From Cyclospora cayetanensis (lineage: Eukaryota > Apicomplexa > Conoidasida > Eucoccidiorida > Eimeriidae), in assembly GCF_002999335.1 (NCBI RefSeq), contig NW_020312369.1, forward strand, positions 527,365 to 591,364: DNA of 64,000 nt, in the 5' to 3' direction. Shown here one piece after another: positions 35,087 through 47,439 of this stretch (its first letter is position 1; every line of letters starts with the position of its first letter). Under the pieces are notes generated by a model. That model was not told where the DNA came from and did not search any database. It was given only the letters and a program-made list of their open reading frames with translations. A program made the translations under genes and the position numbers.

Positions 35087-35548
35087 ACGAAGTGAACACC
35101 CTACATCTTTAAAAACCTGCATCAAAGTAGGATAGAAATTGAGCTTCAATGCACTTTGGATGGACTGATATTACAGTACGTCTCACAGGAATACTTCCAT
35201 GGTCCAGTGGTCTTCTGCCCATTCAGTGGCTTGCAAGAGGCTAGCGAAAGTATACGCATTTGAGCACCCCAACACACCCTCACTATGGCATAGCGCACCT
35301 CTATCGACAGAAAATGTGTAATTTCATTGGAAAAGTTGCATTTCTTTTCGAGGGCAGAAGCCAGCTGTCCGCACGCAGCCACGCTTGCTATGCAGGACTG
35401 CATGCAGAGTAGCACACGTTTCACGCTGCAGCGCCGTTCAATCATTGTAGCGGCGCTTTTTACTATCAGACATTAAAGAGGGCTGAAGGCAATCAAGTGA
35501 AAAATCGCTCAGTAACAACGTCTGGCTCGGAGGGGCCAACAGCACGAA

Positions 35549-38500
35549 ATGATCCCCCCAGAGCAACTAGAATACTACATGACCGAATGGGTTGCAGCAT
35601 CTCTAGAGGCCATCATAGCATATAGACTATTTCCTTGTCTTGGATCTCAATCTCCAAGGCGAGTTAATGTGATCACCCCAACGCACATCCCCGATGAACA
35701 TTCTGTCCCCGGCGTGCCCGTCGAGGGACGCTCTGGTCTGTTGCTGTGGGATGCGACTCCTGATGATATCGGATACAATGAGGACGCTTCATGTTGGCCG
35801 CACAGCGGCAAAACTCGCAGTGCTTTCCAGTTTTCTAGGGGGTTTACGCCTGAGTCTGTTCGGCATTTCGGGATCGAAATTCCACAGGTCGAAACCCTGC
35901 GTGCTGCTCTCCTATCCGAGCCAAAGTTTGGTATGCGCTTCCCCTGGCAGCTGCGAATTGTAATTGTGCTGCACCTTCAATCGCCTCACGTTTCGGGTTC
36001 GAGACCCGCAGGCGGCAGCGCCGCCTCTGCAGTGAACTCTTCTCTTGGACGGTGCACTGAGACTGAAGAAAGTGAAATGCATATGAACTGCTCACGCAAG
36101 GACTGTGGAAACCAGAATTTGCACGGCCACTCCAGAGACACCGCTTCTGTTTGCGGCGCCAAAGAGGCTGCAGAGCTCCAGGCCATGGATCCATCTTTGA
36201 TATTTGGATTTCGAGCAGCTGGTGGTCAAACGCGCTACCTGCTGGAGCAGTGGGTCCTTTCCTTCCAGCCTCTTGCCATGGCTGATCAGCAGATCAAGTT
36301 TGAGCACCGAACGTTGTGCACTGGGCTGAAGGGTCTTTTGGCTGCAATTCATTTCCTGCCGTCGCACTCGGCGCTCCTCGCCTTGGCGAATGCAGAAAAG
36401 CCGTGCCGCGGCCAAAGCGAACGGACAGTCAGTTCGCTAAAACAGAGGGCTTTTCTGGAGTCTCACATTTTTGCTCGATGGAAAGCACACCACCCTAGAG
36501 CTCGTCATGAGCGCGCTGCTGCATCCTCCTGGAAGCCCCTGGCTTCTTACAAGTCAGATCTCGAAGATAGCTTGGCCTGCATGCGATTCGAGACACTGGC
36601 GAGGCTCGCCGAAAATGCGACAGAGAGCTCCCCTGCAACGCGCTGTCGCGTCCAGACAAGCCCCAGGGGGTCTGTCAGACCTCAGCCCTCTGCTGTCTCG
36701 AGGCAAGAGCTCAAGCAGGCTGCCTTCTTCCAGGAAAGCAGCACTGTTTCCCGTCAGCCTTCCTTGTACGAGACAGGGTCTGGCGGACTAGGCGCAGCTT
36801 CAGGAGACGCTTTCTTGGACCAACTCTCACTGAAAAGTGCAGTGCCTCCTAAAACGCTTCCTAAGTCGTTAGGTGCCCCCGAGGCGGAAAGCGGGGGTGG
36901 TCCTTCCCTTCCTGACCCTAGCTGTTGGTCTTCGGCTTGGGGGTTCTGCAGCCTGGCTAGCGTGTCGCATCTTGACAGCTTGGAGACGCGCACCGTGTGC
37001 ATTGTTGGTACTGGCGTAGGAAGCGTCGAGTGTACAGTGACCTACAATGAAGAGTTGGCTCAGAGCATCGTTGCCGCCGGAGAACTGGAAGCCATTGACG
37101 GCAGCTTGGCAGATTTCCATCCAGTCGCGCCTTCGTGCATGCAAAGCAGTCCTCGAGAGGGCCCTCAAGAGGAAAGCAGTGCGCTTTCTGACTCAGATCC
37201 TTGGTTGGAAATGGAAGACCTAGCCGCTTTTGCGGGCTCCAGTTTGGCATCGAGGAGCCTGCGGCAGGAGAAGTCGCAGGCCGAACAGGTGGGAGCAGAC
37301 TTGGAGTTGAATGCCTCTGCAAAACGCGCCAGAGTCGCTCAGGGGCGTGTTGCTTCCAACTACGTTTCCGGCAGCCCAGAAAGGAGGACAAATGTTTGGC
37401 ATTCCTTCATGAGAGGGCCCTCGAGGGGGCACGCTTGCCGTTTCGCGTCCACCCGGGTTGGCGAGACTGGCCAGGGGTACCCGTTAGAGCGCAAATGCCT
37501 TCGAACATTTTTGCAGCTGCCTCGTGACGCCTTTGATGGCGCCTTTATTGCTGCTGCTGCTGCTGCAAGCGGGCAGGGAGCTAAGGAAGAGAGAAATGCA
37601 TCTTCTTTTATGCAGGTTTCCTCTCCGCCTTCCCAGGCGTTCCAGACGGATACGACATCTCTGAGCTTTCCTCCTTCTCGGCCACTCATGCGCAGCAGCT
37701 ACAGCAGCAACACCAATTGCAGCAGCAGTTGTGCGGGCGGCTTCTTGCCGTGTTCTTTCTCGCCCTGGAAAGTGCGGGATCGGTTAATTGGAGGGGCACC
37801 TCCGGAGGAGGTGTCTATACAGCTGGGTGGTGATGAAGGGGAGCTGTTGCCTGAACGGGAGGAGGAGCTCATGAACGCCCTGAAACTCGAAGAAGACATA
37901 CTTCTAGATGACACCGAGTTTGGTTGCATGTGGCTAAACAGTGCCAGCAACTTTTGCCTGCAACAGCGCCGACGGCCCTCCCCCAACGCAACTGTCACTT
38001 CATCACCCTGCTCGCCGCATCTGCGCAGCAACACGTATTCAGCAGCAGCAGCACCGAAGGAGGCAGACGCGCGGCGGCAAAGGGGTTTCTGGGACGCTTC
38101 TGCTTTTCAGAACCACCTCGATGTGGCACTGGCTTCCAAGGAGTCAGCTTCCATCCTTGAAGACGTGAAGCACCTCACGCGTGTGCTTTTGGCGCTTGAA
38201 AGAGCTGCATGCGAAATGCTGCGGACTGCCGATGCAAGTGTTTCCGCGCCTCGCATTCACGCGGGAGATACAGGCGAGGATGTCTCTTTTCTCCTGGCAC
38301 AGCTAGAGGCCATAGACACAGACCTAAAGCCCAGCGTTGCGGCTGCGGTCCTCTGCCCTTGGTCTTCATTTGAGTCAGAGTGCACACCACACGCAAGGCA
38401 TGCGCTATGGCAGAAGCTGAGTCGCTGCGCTGCGCTCGTAGGGGCGCAGAGGGAAGAGGCGAAGGCACTGAAAGAACTCACACTACATGAGTTCTCGCTA

Positions 38501-40026
38501 GCGGGAATTTCGGGAGACGCGAATGCGACTGATGAAGGAGGCGCCTCCTCCTTACTGCCGCAAGAAGGCGCGCACACAAAACGCATTCGCAGATTGCAGA
38601 GCGAATTCGAGATGCGCGCGCGTGCTTTCGAGCAGCAGCCCACCACAAAGCAGTGCCAGAGGGCAGCCAAAGAAATGCCTGAGAAGGAGCCCACGACCCT
38701 GCGAAAGCCGCTAAGGCACTGCCACTTAGTAGGTGAGAAGAACAGAGTTTCACTGGCGAGACGAGATGCGCATTTCGGGCTCTTGCCGTTCATCGTTTTG
38801 CCGCTGTCATAGAAGCTGCTGCTCTAAGGGTAGTACTAGTAGGAGACACTACACCACACTGACAGTAGATGTATGGCAGAGGGGGCACTGCCTGCATGCG
38901 ATCCAATCGATCATAGAAAAGCGCCTTGCCCTGTAGCTGAACCGAGTCTATTTTCTTTGTTTCGTGCGTTTGGGGGGAAGCGTGTGCAACCACGAAATTC
39001 GCTCGCACGACCAGCCCAAAAGGCCATTTTAGCGACATATGAAGCACCATAGTCTTGATTGGAATGAAGACTTCCGTTCCCTCATGTGTGTATCGCTCTG
39101 CAGCGGCATACAGACTCGAGCCACCTAGGGTGCCGAGGGAGGCGGACTGCAGTCCGCCGTGCGGTCCGGTGGAGATGCTTCTACGCCGACTTGCTGAAGT
39201 AAAGGCCGAGGCGGAAGGAGCCGCCGTTTACAATGAAGATGCAAACGGAGGAAATGCAGAAGCAGGCGCTCATGGCCAAGAGGCAACTGGAAGGGAGGGG
39301 GCAGAGGTACACACGGGAAACGAAAAAACAAGCTCTAGAAGGAGGCGCTTAGGGGAGGAACGGGTAGTGAGAGGAGCAGGGACTTCTGGCGGAGACACAG
39401 GGGAAGAAGAAACCGAACAAGCAGGCGCGGGGGAGCATAAGTACCTCGAGGGTGAAGAGCAGTCTGGCGCTGGTACACAAAATGCAGGATCGAACAGAAA
39501 CAAATATCTAAAACACGTTTCTCATGATCAAAAGCAATGTGTCGCCTCAGAAGAGCCCTTTCTTCAAATTTTCAAGGAGAAGCAGTACATAGAGCGAGGG
39601 GAAATGAAAGACGCGTGTTTTTCAACTCGACAGCCAAATGAAGACGAACTTCCTTGGGGCATCGAGGAGATGATTCAGGCCGTCGAAAGCTTTGAGGTGA
39701 GAGCCGCAGTTACACCGCAGCCGCAAGCAGTAACGGAGCACAAGTAGAGCAAAGCTGACTAACTTCTCCAGCCTCTTTTCGTACGGGAGGCGTAATCGCC
39801 GGCATGCGTTGCTTGCCGACTTTGAATACAGGGCCTGTCAAAGTGGGATGTTAATTTGTAGGGCATTGAAACAACAGTATGATGTAACGTGGGTTGGAGA
39901 ACCCAGGTGAACCAGAGAAGGGAATAAAATGACACAAAAATCTGTACGCACTATTTTACTGGGTTTTGGTTTTTGCAGGCATTGGAAAACTCATTTCGAC
40001 CATTGGGTTATGTGGATCTTTCCTGA
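35549..40026 (+). CDS. Large Ser-rich protein of unknown function
   Basis: A single open frame of about 1087 codons starts at the ATG at 35549 (MIPPEQLEYYMTEWVAASLE) and includes RRVNVITPTHIPDEHSVPG, LLWDATPDDIGYNED and a long Ser-rich middle with small Ala and Ser runs. Near its end is a helical part, LNALKLEEDILLDDTEFGC-like, then SRCAALVGAQREEAKAL. Splicing probably leaves this frame near 38731 (GTAGGTGAG), enters an acidic Glu/Gly-rich exon at about 39130-39695 ending IEEMIQAVESFE before GTGAGA, and finishes with 39979-40026 after TTTTTGCAG (ALENSFRPLGYVDLS). The last junction is in phase. An upstream exon is possible because a stop precedes the ATG by only about 36 bases and AG sites lie between. 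I know of no matching family. Confidence 0.6.
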
Positions 40027-41159
40027 GCGCACCCGATGGCCCTTGTTTGTGAAGGCATTGCTGTTTGCTTTGCTGAAATCTGTCTTTACGGCTTCTTTTT
40101 GCGTCCACCTCGTACGCCCATAGGGTCCCCAAGCAGTCGATACTTTGTTTGTCGGTTCACCGTGTGAAACTGCATGAGCAGCAGCCGCCGCAGTGCACAA
40201 CTTCTGCTAGGTGTTCCTTTGCTTCTCTCGCTTGCTGTGTGGATCGAAAACCATTGAACTTTTCTTTATTGCCATAGCCAGTAGGCGTTTGTAATCTGGT
40301 CCGCCGCTTCAGTCGTTTCGAAGCACGATAGCTTCTAAGCAGCAGCGGATGTCTTTGCAGCTTGCGCTGGTTTACTGCTAACCCTTAGTTTCTAGTCATT
40401 AACTAGCCGGCGCCCAGGGGGCTGCTAAACAGTGTCGGGCACCCTAATGGGAATTTTCTAAACGATGATGTCCTCCAGAATTCAGGGATTGTGCCAATAT
40501 GGCACTGCTGCACTATCGACTCCAGAGAACTCCTGCATGATGGATTTAGCACAGACGATTAAATGCCGCTAAAGTTTGTGCTTTGTATTCAATATTTCTG
40601 TGCATTAATCTTGCTTTCTGCGCTTCGTTTCTTCGAACGTGTAATTCAAGCTTTCCATTAACTTTTCTTTCAGTATACATGCAACCATCAATTTTTAGCT
40701 AGGAGGTTCGTCAAGATGTCTTTCCTGTAGCCAGACCCAGACTAGTTACTGTCCTTGTGTGGTAACTGCTTCATTGCATGCATGCGTTGCTTCCGTGATT
40801 TCCGGGCAAAAATGTCTGAGGCAAGAAAAAACCTGAATTAAATGGTTTTCAAAGAAGGGAAACACCATGAGTAGGGTTACCCATGCTTTACATCCCGCCC
40901 CTTTCTCATCAACTTGTTTATGTAGAGGAATCTGCAGCCCCTATCCTGCATATGCGCCTGCCTTAATACTCCTTCGAGGTCGCTGCTTGCTTGCTCAGCG
41001 TGGTTGTACCGCACTGTTTAATCCCCTCCTGCATATGTGTCTGCCTCCATACTCCTTCGAGATCTGCTGTTTTCTCGCTCCACCTGTCTGTTTTTCGAGG
41101 TTTTGCACCATTTTGAAGATACTAGAAAATAAGGGCGAGGCATTTTATTGACTTCTGGC
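40027..41159. other. Intergenic stretch, nothing identified
   Basis: About 1.1 kb of sequence of balanced composition. The short plus-strand frame at 40867-41151 contains two similar stretches (CCTGCATATG.G.CTGCCT..ATACTCCTTCGAG), that is, a local duplication of about 70 bases at roughly 40945 and 41028. I do not consider it coding. Confidence 0.5.
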
Positions 41160-41348
41160 TTATTGAAGCTCTGCGGGGGGCGGTAGTCCTACTAGGGACT
41201 CGGCAATAGTCTTGTTCAGCACGCTCAGAAATATTAGCTCGGGCAGAGTGAACCGCGGTTCGATTGTTGCTTCTACTTCAGCATCCTCAGCTGAGGCTGC
41301 CGCTGCAGTAGATAAAAGCAAGAAGGCAAGTCGAAGGAGGGCATTCAT
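41160..41348 (-). CDS. Small predicted secreted protein, 62 aa
   Basis: An open frame from the ATG at 41348 starts MNALLRLAFLLLSTAAAASA, a standard signal peptide with likely cleavage after the Ala/Ser run. It is followed by an acidic segment (EDAEVEATIEP) and RFTLPELIFLSVLNKTIAES, and ends VGLPPPAELQ. No family is recognised. The only support is the signal peptide and the complete frame; it may be one exon of a longer gene. The frame also extends upstream to 41480 without a stop. Confidence 0.4.
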   Translation of the reverse strand: MNALLRLAFLLLSTAAAASAEDAEVEATIEPRFTLPELIFLSVLNKTIAESLVGLPPPAELQ

Positions 41349-42461
41349 CGTCTTGTGGAGGCGAAACGGACGGAAGATCGAGGATGTTAGAATCGAAAAG
41401 TGAGATACAGAAACCTGTGAAGGGCAATGAAGTAAGGAGAAATATGTTTTACTTTGTAGATAATCAGAATTAGGTAGCAAAGGGAATGAAAAGAGGCAGG
41501 GGGATACCAGGCAATAGGCAGAGTCGAGTACCAGCCTGAGTCTGTACCGCCATCTATCGGAATGACTTGCGCTTGAACATAATCAATCTTCTATTCCCTC
41601 ACAAACTATTCTCCTTTGCCTTGCTTCTCAGACAATCAAATTCTCACTGGCGTGCTCGTTTGCTCATTATTTTCTTTGATCTATGCAATGAAGCAGTAGC
41701 TCCGTCCTATTCCCCCTCCTGCAGATAACTGTACCCCTCATAGCGCCCACTTTCAAGTTCTCCTTATTCAGCAGTGCTTTTAGCTGGAAAACATTGATTA
41801 ATATACGCAGAGGTTTGGATGGATCTACCTATGGGTCTTGACTAGCTTTTTCTTCTCTTTTAGTTTATGATATGGGCCCCGAGCGGAGTGACCCACGGGG
41901 CCCTAGGGCTCTTTTGTGCCACTTGCATGCTTCACTCTCTGCACAGACCTCTTAAATTTCATCTTTTTAGGCTTTAACCGGGCCTGGGGCTCTGTCAAAG
42001 GCAAAACCGGATTATTGGATGTCTGTTCTCCTACCTTTCATCACTTCAGTAGCTGCACTAAGACTGTTGGCCTCTCTCTGATGGTATCCTTTAGAAACGG
42101 TACTTTGTATTAGCTACGGTGCAAGTAATTACCACCGCCGCACTACCGTGATTGCTTTCGCTATCGCCTAACCGACGCCACCTTCTGTTGAACTGCTCCA
42201 AACACTAGAACAGTTATCACGACCAGGCCTGTAGGCCCTGAGCTTCACAGCAAAATAAGACTTTTAAAAGATTATCCCTTAGTTTCTACAGCTGAAAGTG
42301 CTCTTACGTAACCTCGTGATTCCACTTGGCTGCCAAAGCACCTGGCGTTGTTGCTACCCTCTCTCGGGACCACGACTACGTCCAGTGCCGAAGTGTTTCT
42401 CCTTTCCATTCTCATCCACATTTCAAACGCCACTCCTCCCGGCACCTTTATAAAGGTGCCG

Positions 42462-44165
42462 ATGACCAGGGCTTCGATTTCTCCATCTGTCCTTTCTCAT
42501 CTGCCCTCGTCTGGCGCCTCCTTTTCTGGCATTCCGCCTCGTGAGCGCTTGCATACACTATGTTCGCCGGGTCCTCCCATAGACCTCTCTTTCAAGGGCA
42601 TATCGCATGTAAGCGAGATCGCGCCTGTAGAAGAGGATGTCCAGCAGCCAACTTCCGCTCCTGGATGCGCTACTCGGGGCTCTAGGCCCGTACGGGAGGC
42701 TCATCACTCAGCAGCATTTGCACTGGACTCTGCCGAGGGTCAAGATGGCAACAAGGGTTTTATGCCTTTTCCTCACAGATTCTCTACTAAAGACCATATA
42801 GGTGCTCAGGTAGCAGGGGAATCGAAGTCCCACACTGGAGGACTCCTCTCCCCTTCTCTGGCGCCCATCCGTAAATCCATTTGCCTAACCAAGAGCGACA
42901 GAGTGGTTTCTATTTGCTGTTTGTCTCTTCGGGACCAACAATGTTTAGTCTCAAGGGAAACGAAACCTGCTAAAATGTTTGTTAACCTCGTGCCTACGGC
43001 AGTCCGACTCAACAACAATGAGTTAAGTGAAGTCCCCGATCTCCATGTGCACCTCTTGCGGGTCCTACCGCGTGCCTCTGAGAATCTCCGATGGCTAGAC
43101 CTGTCTTTCAACAAGCTGAAAAGCATTCCTTCTTCCCTAGACGCGTTGAGGGGCCTTGCCTGCCTCTACCTGCACTGCAATGAGATCCAGGACCCAGCAG
43201 GTCTCCTATTGCTGCGGCAAAATGCAAACCTAAAATTCTTAACACTGCTGGGCAATCCCTGCTGCAACCAAGGTCGAAGTGGTGAATTTCGGTGAGACTT
43301 GGCGAGCACAGGCATAAAGGGGGAGTTGATGAGCGAACAATAGACCAAATGTTAAGAAAGGTGGAAAGGGGGAACTCGCGTGAGAGAGGAGGAAGCAGGC
43401 AGCCAACACGCACAAACATACATACGCAGAACGATATATACACACACAAACACCCAGACACAAATACACATGGCACAGAGACAAAGACATTTAGCACAGA
43501 GACAAACACACCGGCGCAACAGCCTAAGGGCAGACAGACAGGGCGCAAGAGGAGATAGAAAGGAGGGTCAGGGAAGGAGCGTGTTAAGGCTCAATGCTGA
43601 GTAACAGAGGGCACAAAGAAAGAGAGGTGAGATGCCAAAAATGAGACTCTTCAGAGAGACAACTGGAGGCAGAAAGGAGAAAGCACGCTAGTAAAGCAAT
43701 GGTGTTGAAAAAGGGAGGGAAACGACGCAGTGGTAGGCAGGTAAGGGGAGATATAAGAGAGGCGGGATCAGTGTAAGTAAGTGAGGTAGAAGAGAGCCAT
43801 GCTGAGCCCTGACGGCGGGGGAGAGGGAAGGGCGTAACCGCCAGACTGAGGCATAGGCAGCAAGCATCCGTACAGCAGCTTTTGATGCGTGTCAGCTTAC
43901 CACATGCCCTTTGGCTATGGCCTCTGTATATACTTTATTGAACTGCTCGCGAAGCCTTCGCTTTGACATGCACATGCCGCATGCGGTTGTTGGCTTCGAA
44001 AACAGGATTGCTGTTGCCGCCGCGCTACCGCATCTTCGGTCCCTGGACCACACAGCGTTCTCTGGAGACGAGAGGGAAGCAGCTTGCTTCCTCAACCCAG
44101 AAAAATTCTTTCAGCGGAAGCCAAAGAGGAAAGATTGTAACGAGGAAAAGAAGCAGTGGCGGTAG
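42462..44165 (+). CDS. LRRC51: Leucine-rich repeat protein like LRRC51
   Basis: The long exon encodes, in the order found in LRRC51, PGPPIDLSFKGISHVSEI near the N-terminus, a linker with KSICLTKSDRV, and then three LRR units: AVRLNNNELSEVPDLHVHLL, NLRWLDLSFNKLKSIPSSL and GLACLYLHCNEIQDPAGLLL, closing with LKFLTLLGNPCCNQ at about 43270. The last exon (from about 44006) gives IAVAAALPHLRSLDHTAFSG, like the LRR-cap segment of the family, then a basic tail with KFFQRKPKRK and a stop at 44165. Family members are small axonemal or ciliary proteins, so a role in the microgamete flagellum is an inference. The first in-frame ATG is at 42462, although an upstream exon may exist. CA-rich repeats fill the intron at 43400-43520. 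Confidence 0.72.
43400..43520. repeat. CA-rich simple repeat in the LRR-gene intron
   Basis: Irregular CACACAAACA / ACACAGAGACAAA repeat between the two LRR-gene exons. On the minus strand it yields Cys/Val/Phe-rich phantom frames. Confidence 0.8.
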
Positions 44166-45349
44166 CCCACAGCAGCAGCAAGATCGGCCACCTAGCGCCC
44201 GAAAAAGAACAAACAGAAGTAGGTACAGGAGCAGAGGATAGGGAATACCAGAAGGCACAAAGAAAGAAGTAGAGTCTCGAGCGCATCCTCGTTTGCTACC
44301 CTTTTCGTTTGCGGCCTAACCCGCGCTACTTTTGGCGGTGAGCGTCTCCCTGAGTACCTCACCACTTTCACCTTTTCTAACAACAGAAAACAGGGAGTCA
44401 GCCCATCGCCGATACCCTATCGCACGTCTGCTCGCCTGTTCACTCCGACGCCCAGTAGTGAGCCACACAATGACAATGCTTAAGGGGAAGCTTCTCCCCA
44501 GTGTTCCTCTGCTCACAAAAACTCAAATGGGGCTCCTCAGGGGACCCCCTAAAAGCGTCCCCATGTGTCCCGCTGGGACAGCCGGGAGGCACAGCACGGT
44601 AGCCTCTAAGACATCTTAGGGAGTCTCTACGGTGCTGCCAATGCTTCCTCCACCTCAGACCCTTGAGGTCTAAAAGGATGCCAACATGGGGCGGTGCGAA
44701 GCCTCTCTGGGGGCCTCTCGATGGCTATTAGAGAAAAGCCCCTCACAGCCACAAAAAGGCGCAGTTCTAATGGCCTGCGGAGTACCAGTTCGCTGTGGCG
44801 AGCAGCATTGGGATGGGTGTCAGGAGATGTGTCTGTCGTTGCACTTTGACGCTACGGGCATCCGTGAACCTGCGCCTCCTCGCAAACTGCGGCTTGGTGC
44901 TTTTGCTCCCTTCTGCAAACGGTTCTCCTGTGCATGCCCTTCGCTGCCACCTATTCCGTGTGTCCTCTCCTTGATTATACACTGCCTTGTCGTGGCCGGT
45001 GCCCCCCTCACAGAACAACATCCACGCCGCTTCACGCAGCCCCTAGTCCTTCCAACCGCGCAACGCTGCCATTTTCACCATGAATCCGGCTAAACAAATA
45101 TACCCCATCATGCTAAGCCCTTCAGCTGCCTTGCCTTGAGCTCAAAGGACAAGATCGCAGCGTATCTGAATTCCCTTGCGCCGCCATGGTCACCCTGATG
45201 CAACCTTGCGACAATACTCCCCTACGTGAGCAGAGCTTCGATCTGCAGCGACTTCTCTTTCACACACCCTTTCTGTTCGTAGCCTTTTCCTACCACCAAC
45301 ATCTCTATGGCCCTCGCCTGTTTCTCGACCTCTTTCATCATGCGGCTCT
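44166..45349. other. Convergent spacer without identified gene
   Basis: This lies between the 3' ends of the LRR gene (+) and the PH-domain gene (-). Several open frames of 60-135 codons occur on both strands, none with a recognisable domain. I see no repeat or RNA gene. Confidence 0.5.
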
Positions 45350-47134
45350 CTACCTCATAGCCATGAATTTTTGGAAGGATTCCACCTGCTCCTGCCAAGA
45401 CACCCGTTCCTCCTTCGTCTTAAAGCTGCAAGCCGAACCGCACAGGCCCCAAAACAAAGCCCCTAAATCCAAGAATCTATATTCTAAAGATAAGACACAA
45501 AGCATGGGTGGCATGAAGGGTGCCTAAGAAGACCAGCAACCCCTCCCTCGTTTCGTTGTGCATACCCAGCCTTACGAAAATCTCGCAAAACGCGCAACTC
45601 TCACTGATTATCAGTTATGCATGATTGATAGATAGATACACTACTGCACAGAGAGGGCAGATGTCAAGCGTCCACGCACACACGGGTGGGTCAAAGGATG
45701 AAATGCTGGGGAATATATACCCATTCCAGACCCCAATAATCCATTAAGGCCCCCCGAATGAAAGTGCTCGTAGACTAGTGCATGCACAGATGGTGTTCGT
45801 GAGGAAAACGCGTGCGCGACGCGGGAGCGAAAGAAGACCTCACGTGAATGAAAAGGTTGTCGGTGAAGGATTGTTGACACTGATGGTCAGTCCCTTCGGG
45901 TTGTCTGCTTGCGATTTAACAGATGTAATCTGCAGGCAATGGGAGACACGCAACAAAAAGTATAGTATTTCGAGATACGGTTGTAGACCGCACACGCGCC
46001 TTTGTGAGGATATCTGAAGGCGGGGGTATCTTGAAGAACGCTCAAATTGTTGCTGCATCCCTTGAGTTGGCGGAATCCTGAAACCATGTGCACTTAAATG
46101 AACCAGTTGGATATGACTGAGAGACACGTAAAAATCGGGTGCAGGAACAAACAACACATTGCATTTCCTGACCTTATCTACGGGCATAGAGCCCACAGGC
46201 TTGTTCCGCCCTCCCTCGGCGCTATGGCCTTTGTACCACTCAATATCCTTGCCATCCCTGCTGCAGGTGACCTTCACGGTGGCACTAAAGAGGTGAGTCT
46301 TCAGCTTTACGATTTTTGTTAGATTCCTACGGTATGTGAGAAGCTTCTTCTGCCGTACGTCGCTTGTGGTAAGCTGTCAGCACAAGGAACCGTTTCACAA
46401 GACACGAACTGTCCACCAGACCGTACATTCATCACTCTCCATGCCAAACGGTTTCCTGCAAGTCTTGGAGCCTCCACATGCACACGGCCTAAACGCACAT
46501 GCCCCCAAACCCAAAGCCTTACCTCTTCCTCTTCCTCAGATTCGTCAAAGTCATCTGCTTCATCGTAACTACTAACTTCCGTATCTGCACTCTTAGGAGC
46601 GTTGCTGCTGTACGTTTGCCGCCTGCGGGTCGAGCGCTCCGCGGGAGCAGCAGCCTGCTACACACGAACACACATGCACAAAAGCCTTCTCCACAAATGC
46701 GCACTCCTTACCTTTCCTGGTTTCTGTCTGGAGAGAGTAACCAAAGAACACAGACCTATACATGCACATACGTATATAATTCCCTAGATATACAACTAAA
46801 TGCAGATCTGCAAATGTACAGCGGGGCAAGGCAACTGATGCAGCAAATGCTGCAAGTTGGTATTCCTCAAGCATCCCCCAAAAAGCCATGGGCACACCCT
46901 GAGCGGCAGCAGCAGCAGACCTTGTAGCACCGCCCTTGCCCACAATCCCACCTTAGACTTCGCAGCAGATGCACTGCTGCTCCCTGCGCTTGCTGTCGTA
47001 GATGCAGAACCCAATCCGACATTGAATGCGGAAGGACTCTTCCCGCTCTCCCCACCGGATTTCTTAACCGCGAATAAAGGCCCGTCAGGAGCTCTCTTAC
47101 CCCAGCGATCAAAACAACTCATTGTGTTACCCAT
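45350..47134 (-). CDS. APH: N-acylated PH-domain protein (APH-like), 5 exons
   Basis: Five exons with all phases matching, in reading order 47134-46952, 46591-46523, 46373-46173, 45929-45844 and 45425-45350, give 204 residues. The N-terminus MGNTMSCFDRWGK has Gly2 for N-myristoylation and a Cys for palmitoylation. A Ser/Ala-rich linker and an acidic stretch (DEADDFDESEEEE) follow. The rest is a PH fold: VKVTCSRDGKDIEWYKG (strands), MPVDKITSV, LTISVNNPSPTTFSFTFKT and the closing helix RVSWQEQVESFQKFM with the usual Trp. This build matches the apicomplexan acylated PH protein APH, which sits on microneme membranes, binds phosphatidic acid and is needed for microneme exocytosis. The IMC sub-compartment proteins (ISP) also combine acylation with a PH fold and are the main alternative. 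Confidence 0.72.
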
Positions 47135-47439
47135 TGCAGCAGCAACAAGAAGACCTCTGTATCGATACGCGAGCACAAGACTGAACACCACGGAAAGAAG
47201 TACGCCGCACGATCACAACAGCCCGCAGGGTTCTGATTTAACGGCATGAAGCTGTAAGCGGAAAATAAGAATGGATCATGCGGTAGGGGAAGTACAGTTC
47301 AGGGAATGCAGTGGTCAATGCTGCGCGGTGCTCGTGTAAGTCGAGTCGCAGTTGCTGTTGCCGTTCCACCGTTGACGAGGTTTAACGCCGACAATATGTG
47401 GATGAATGAGTGGACACAAGAAGGACAAAGCAGATAAGC

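Noticed and set aside
35146..35445. Minus-strand 99-codon ORF
   Set aside because: The overlapping plus strand offers a plausible JmjC-gene exon (YVSQEYFHGPVVFCPF) after an AG acceptor, and the minus frame shows no recognisable domain.
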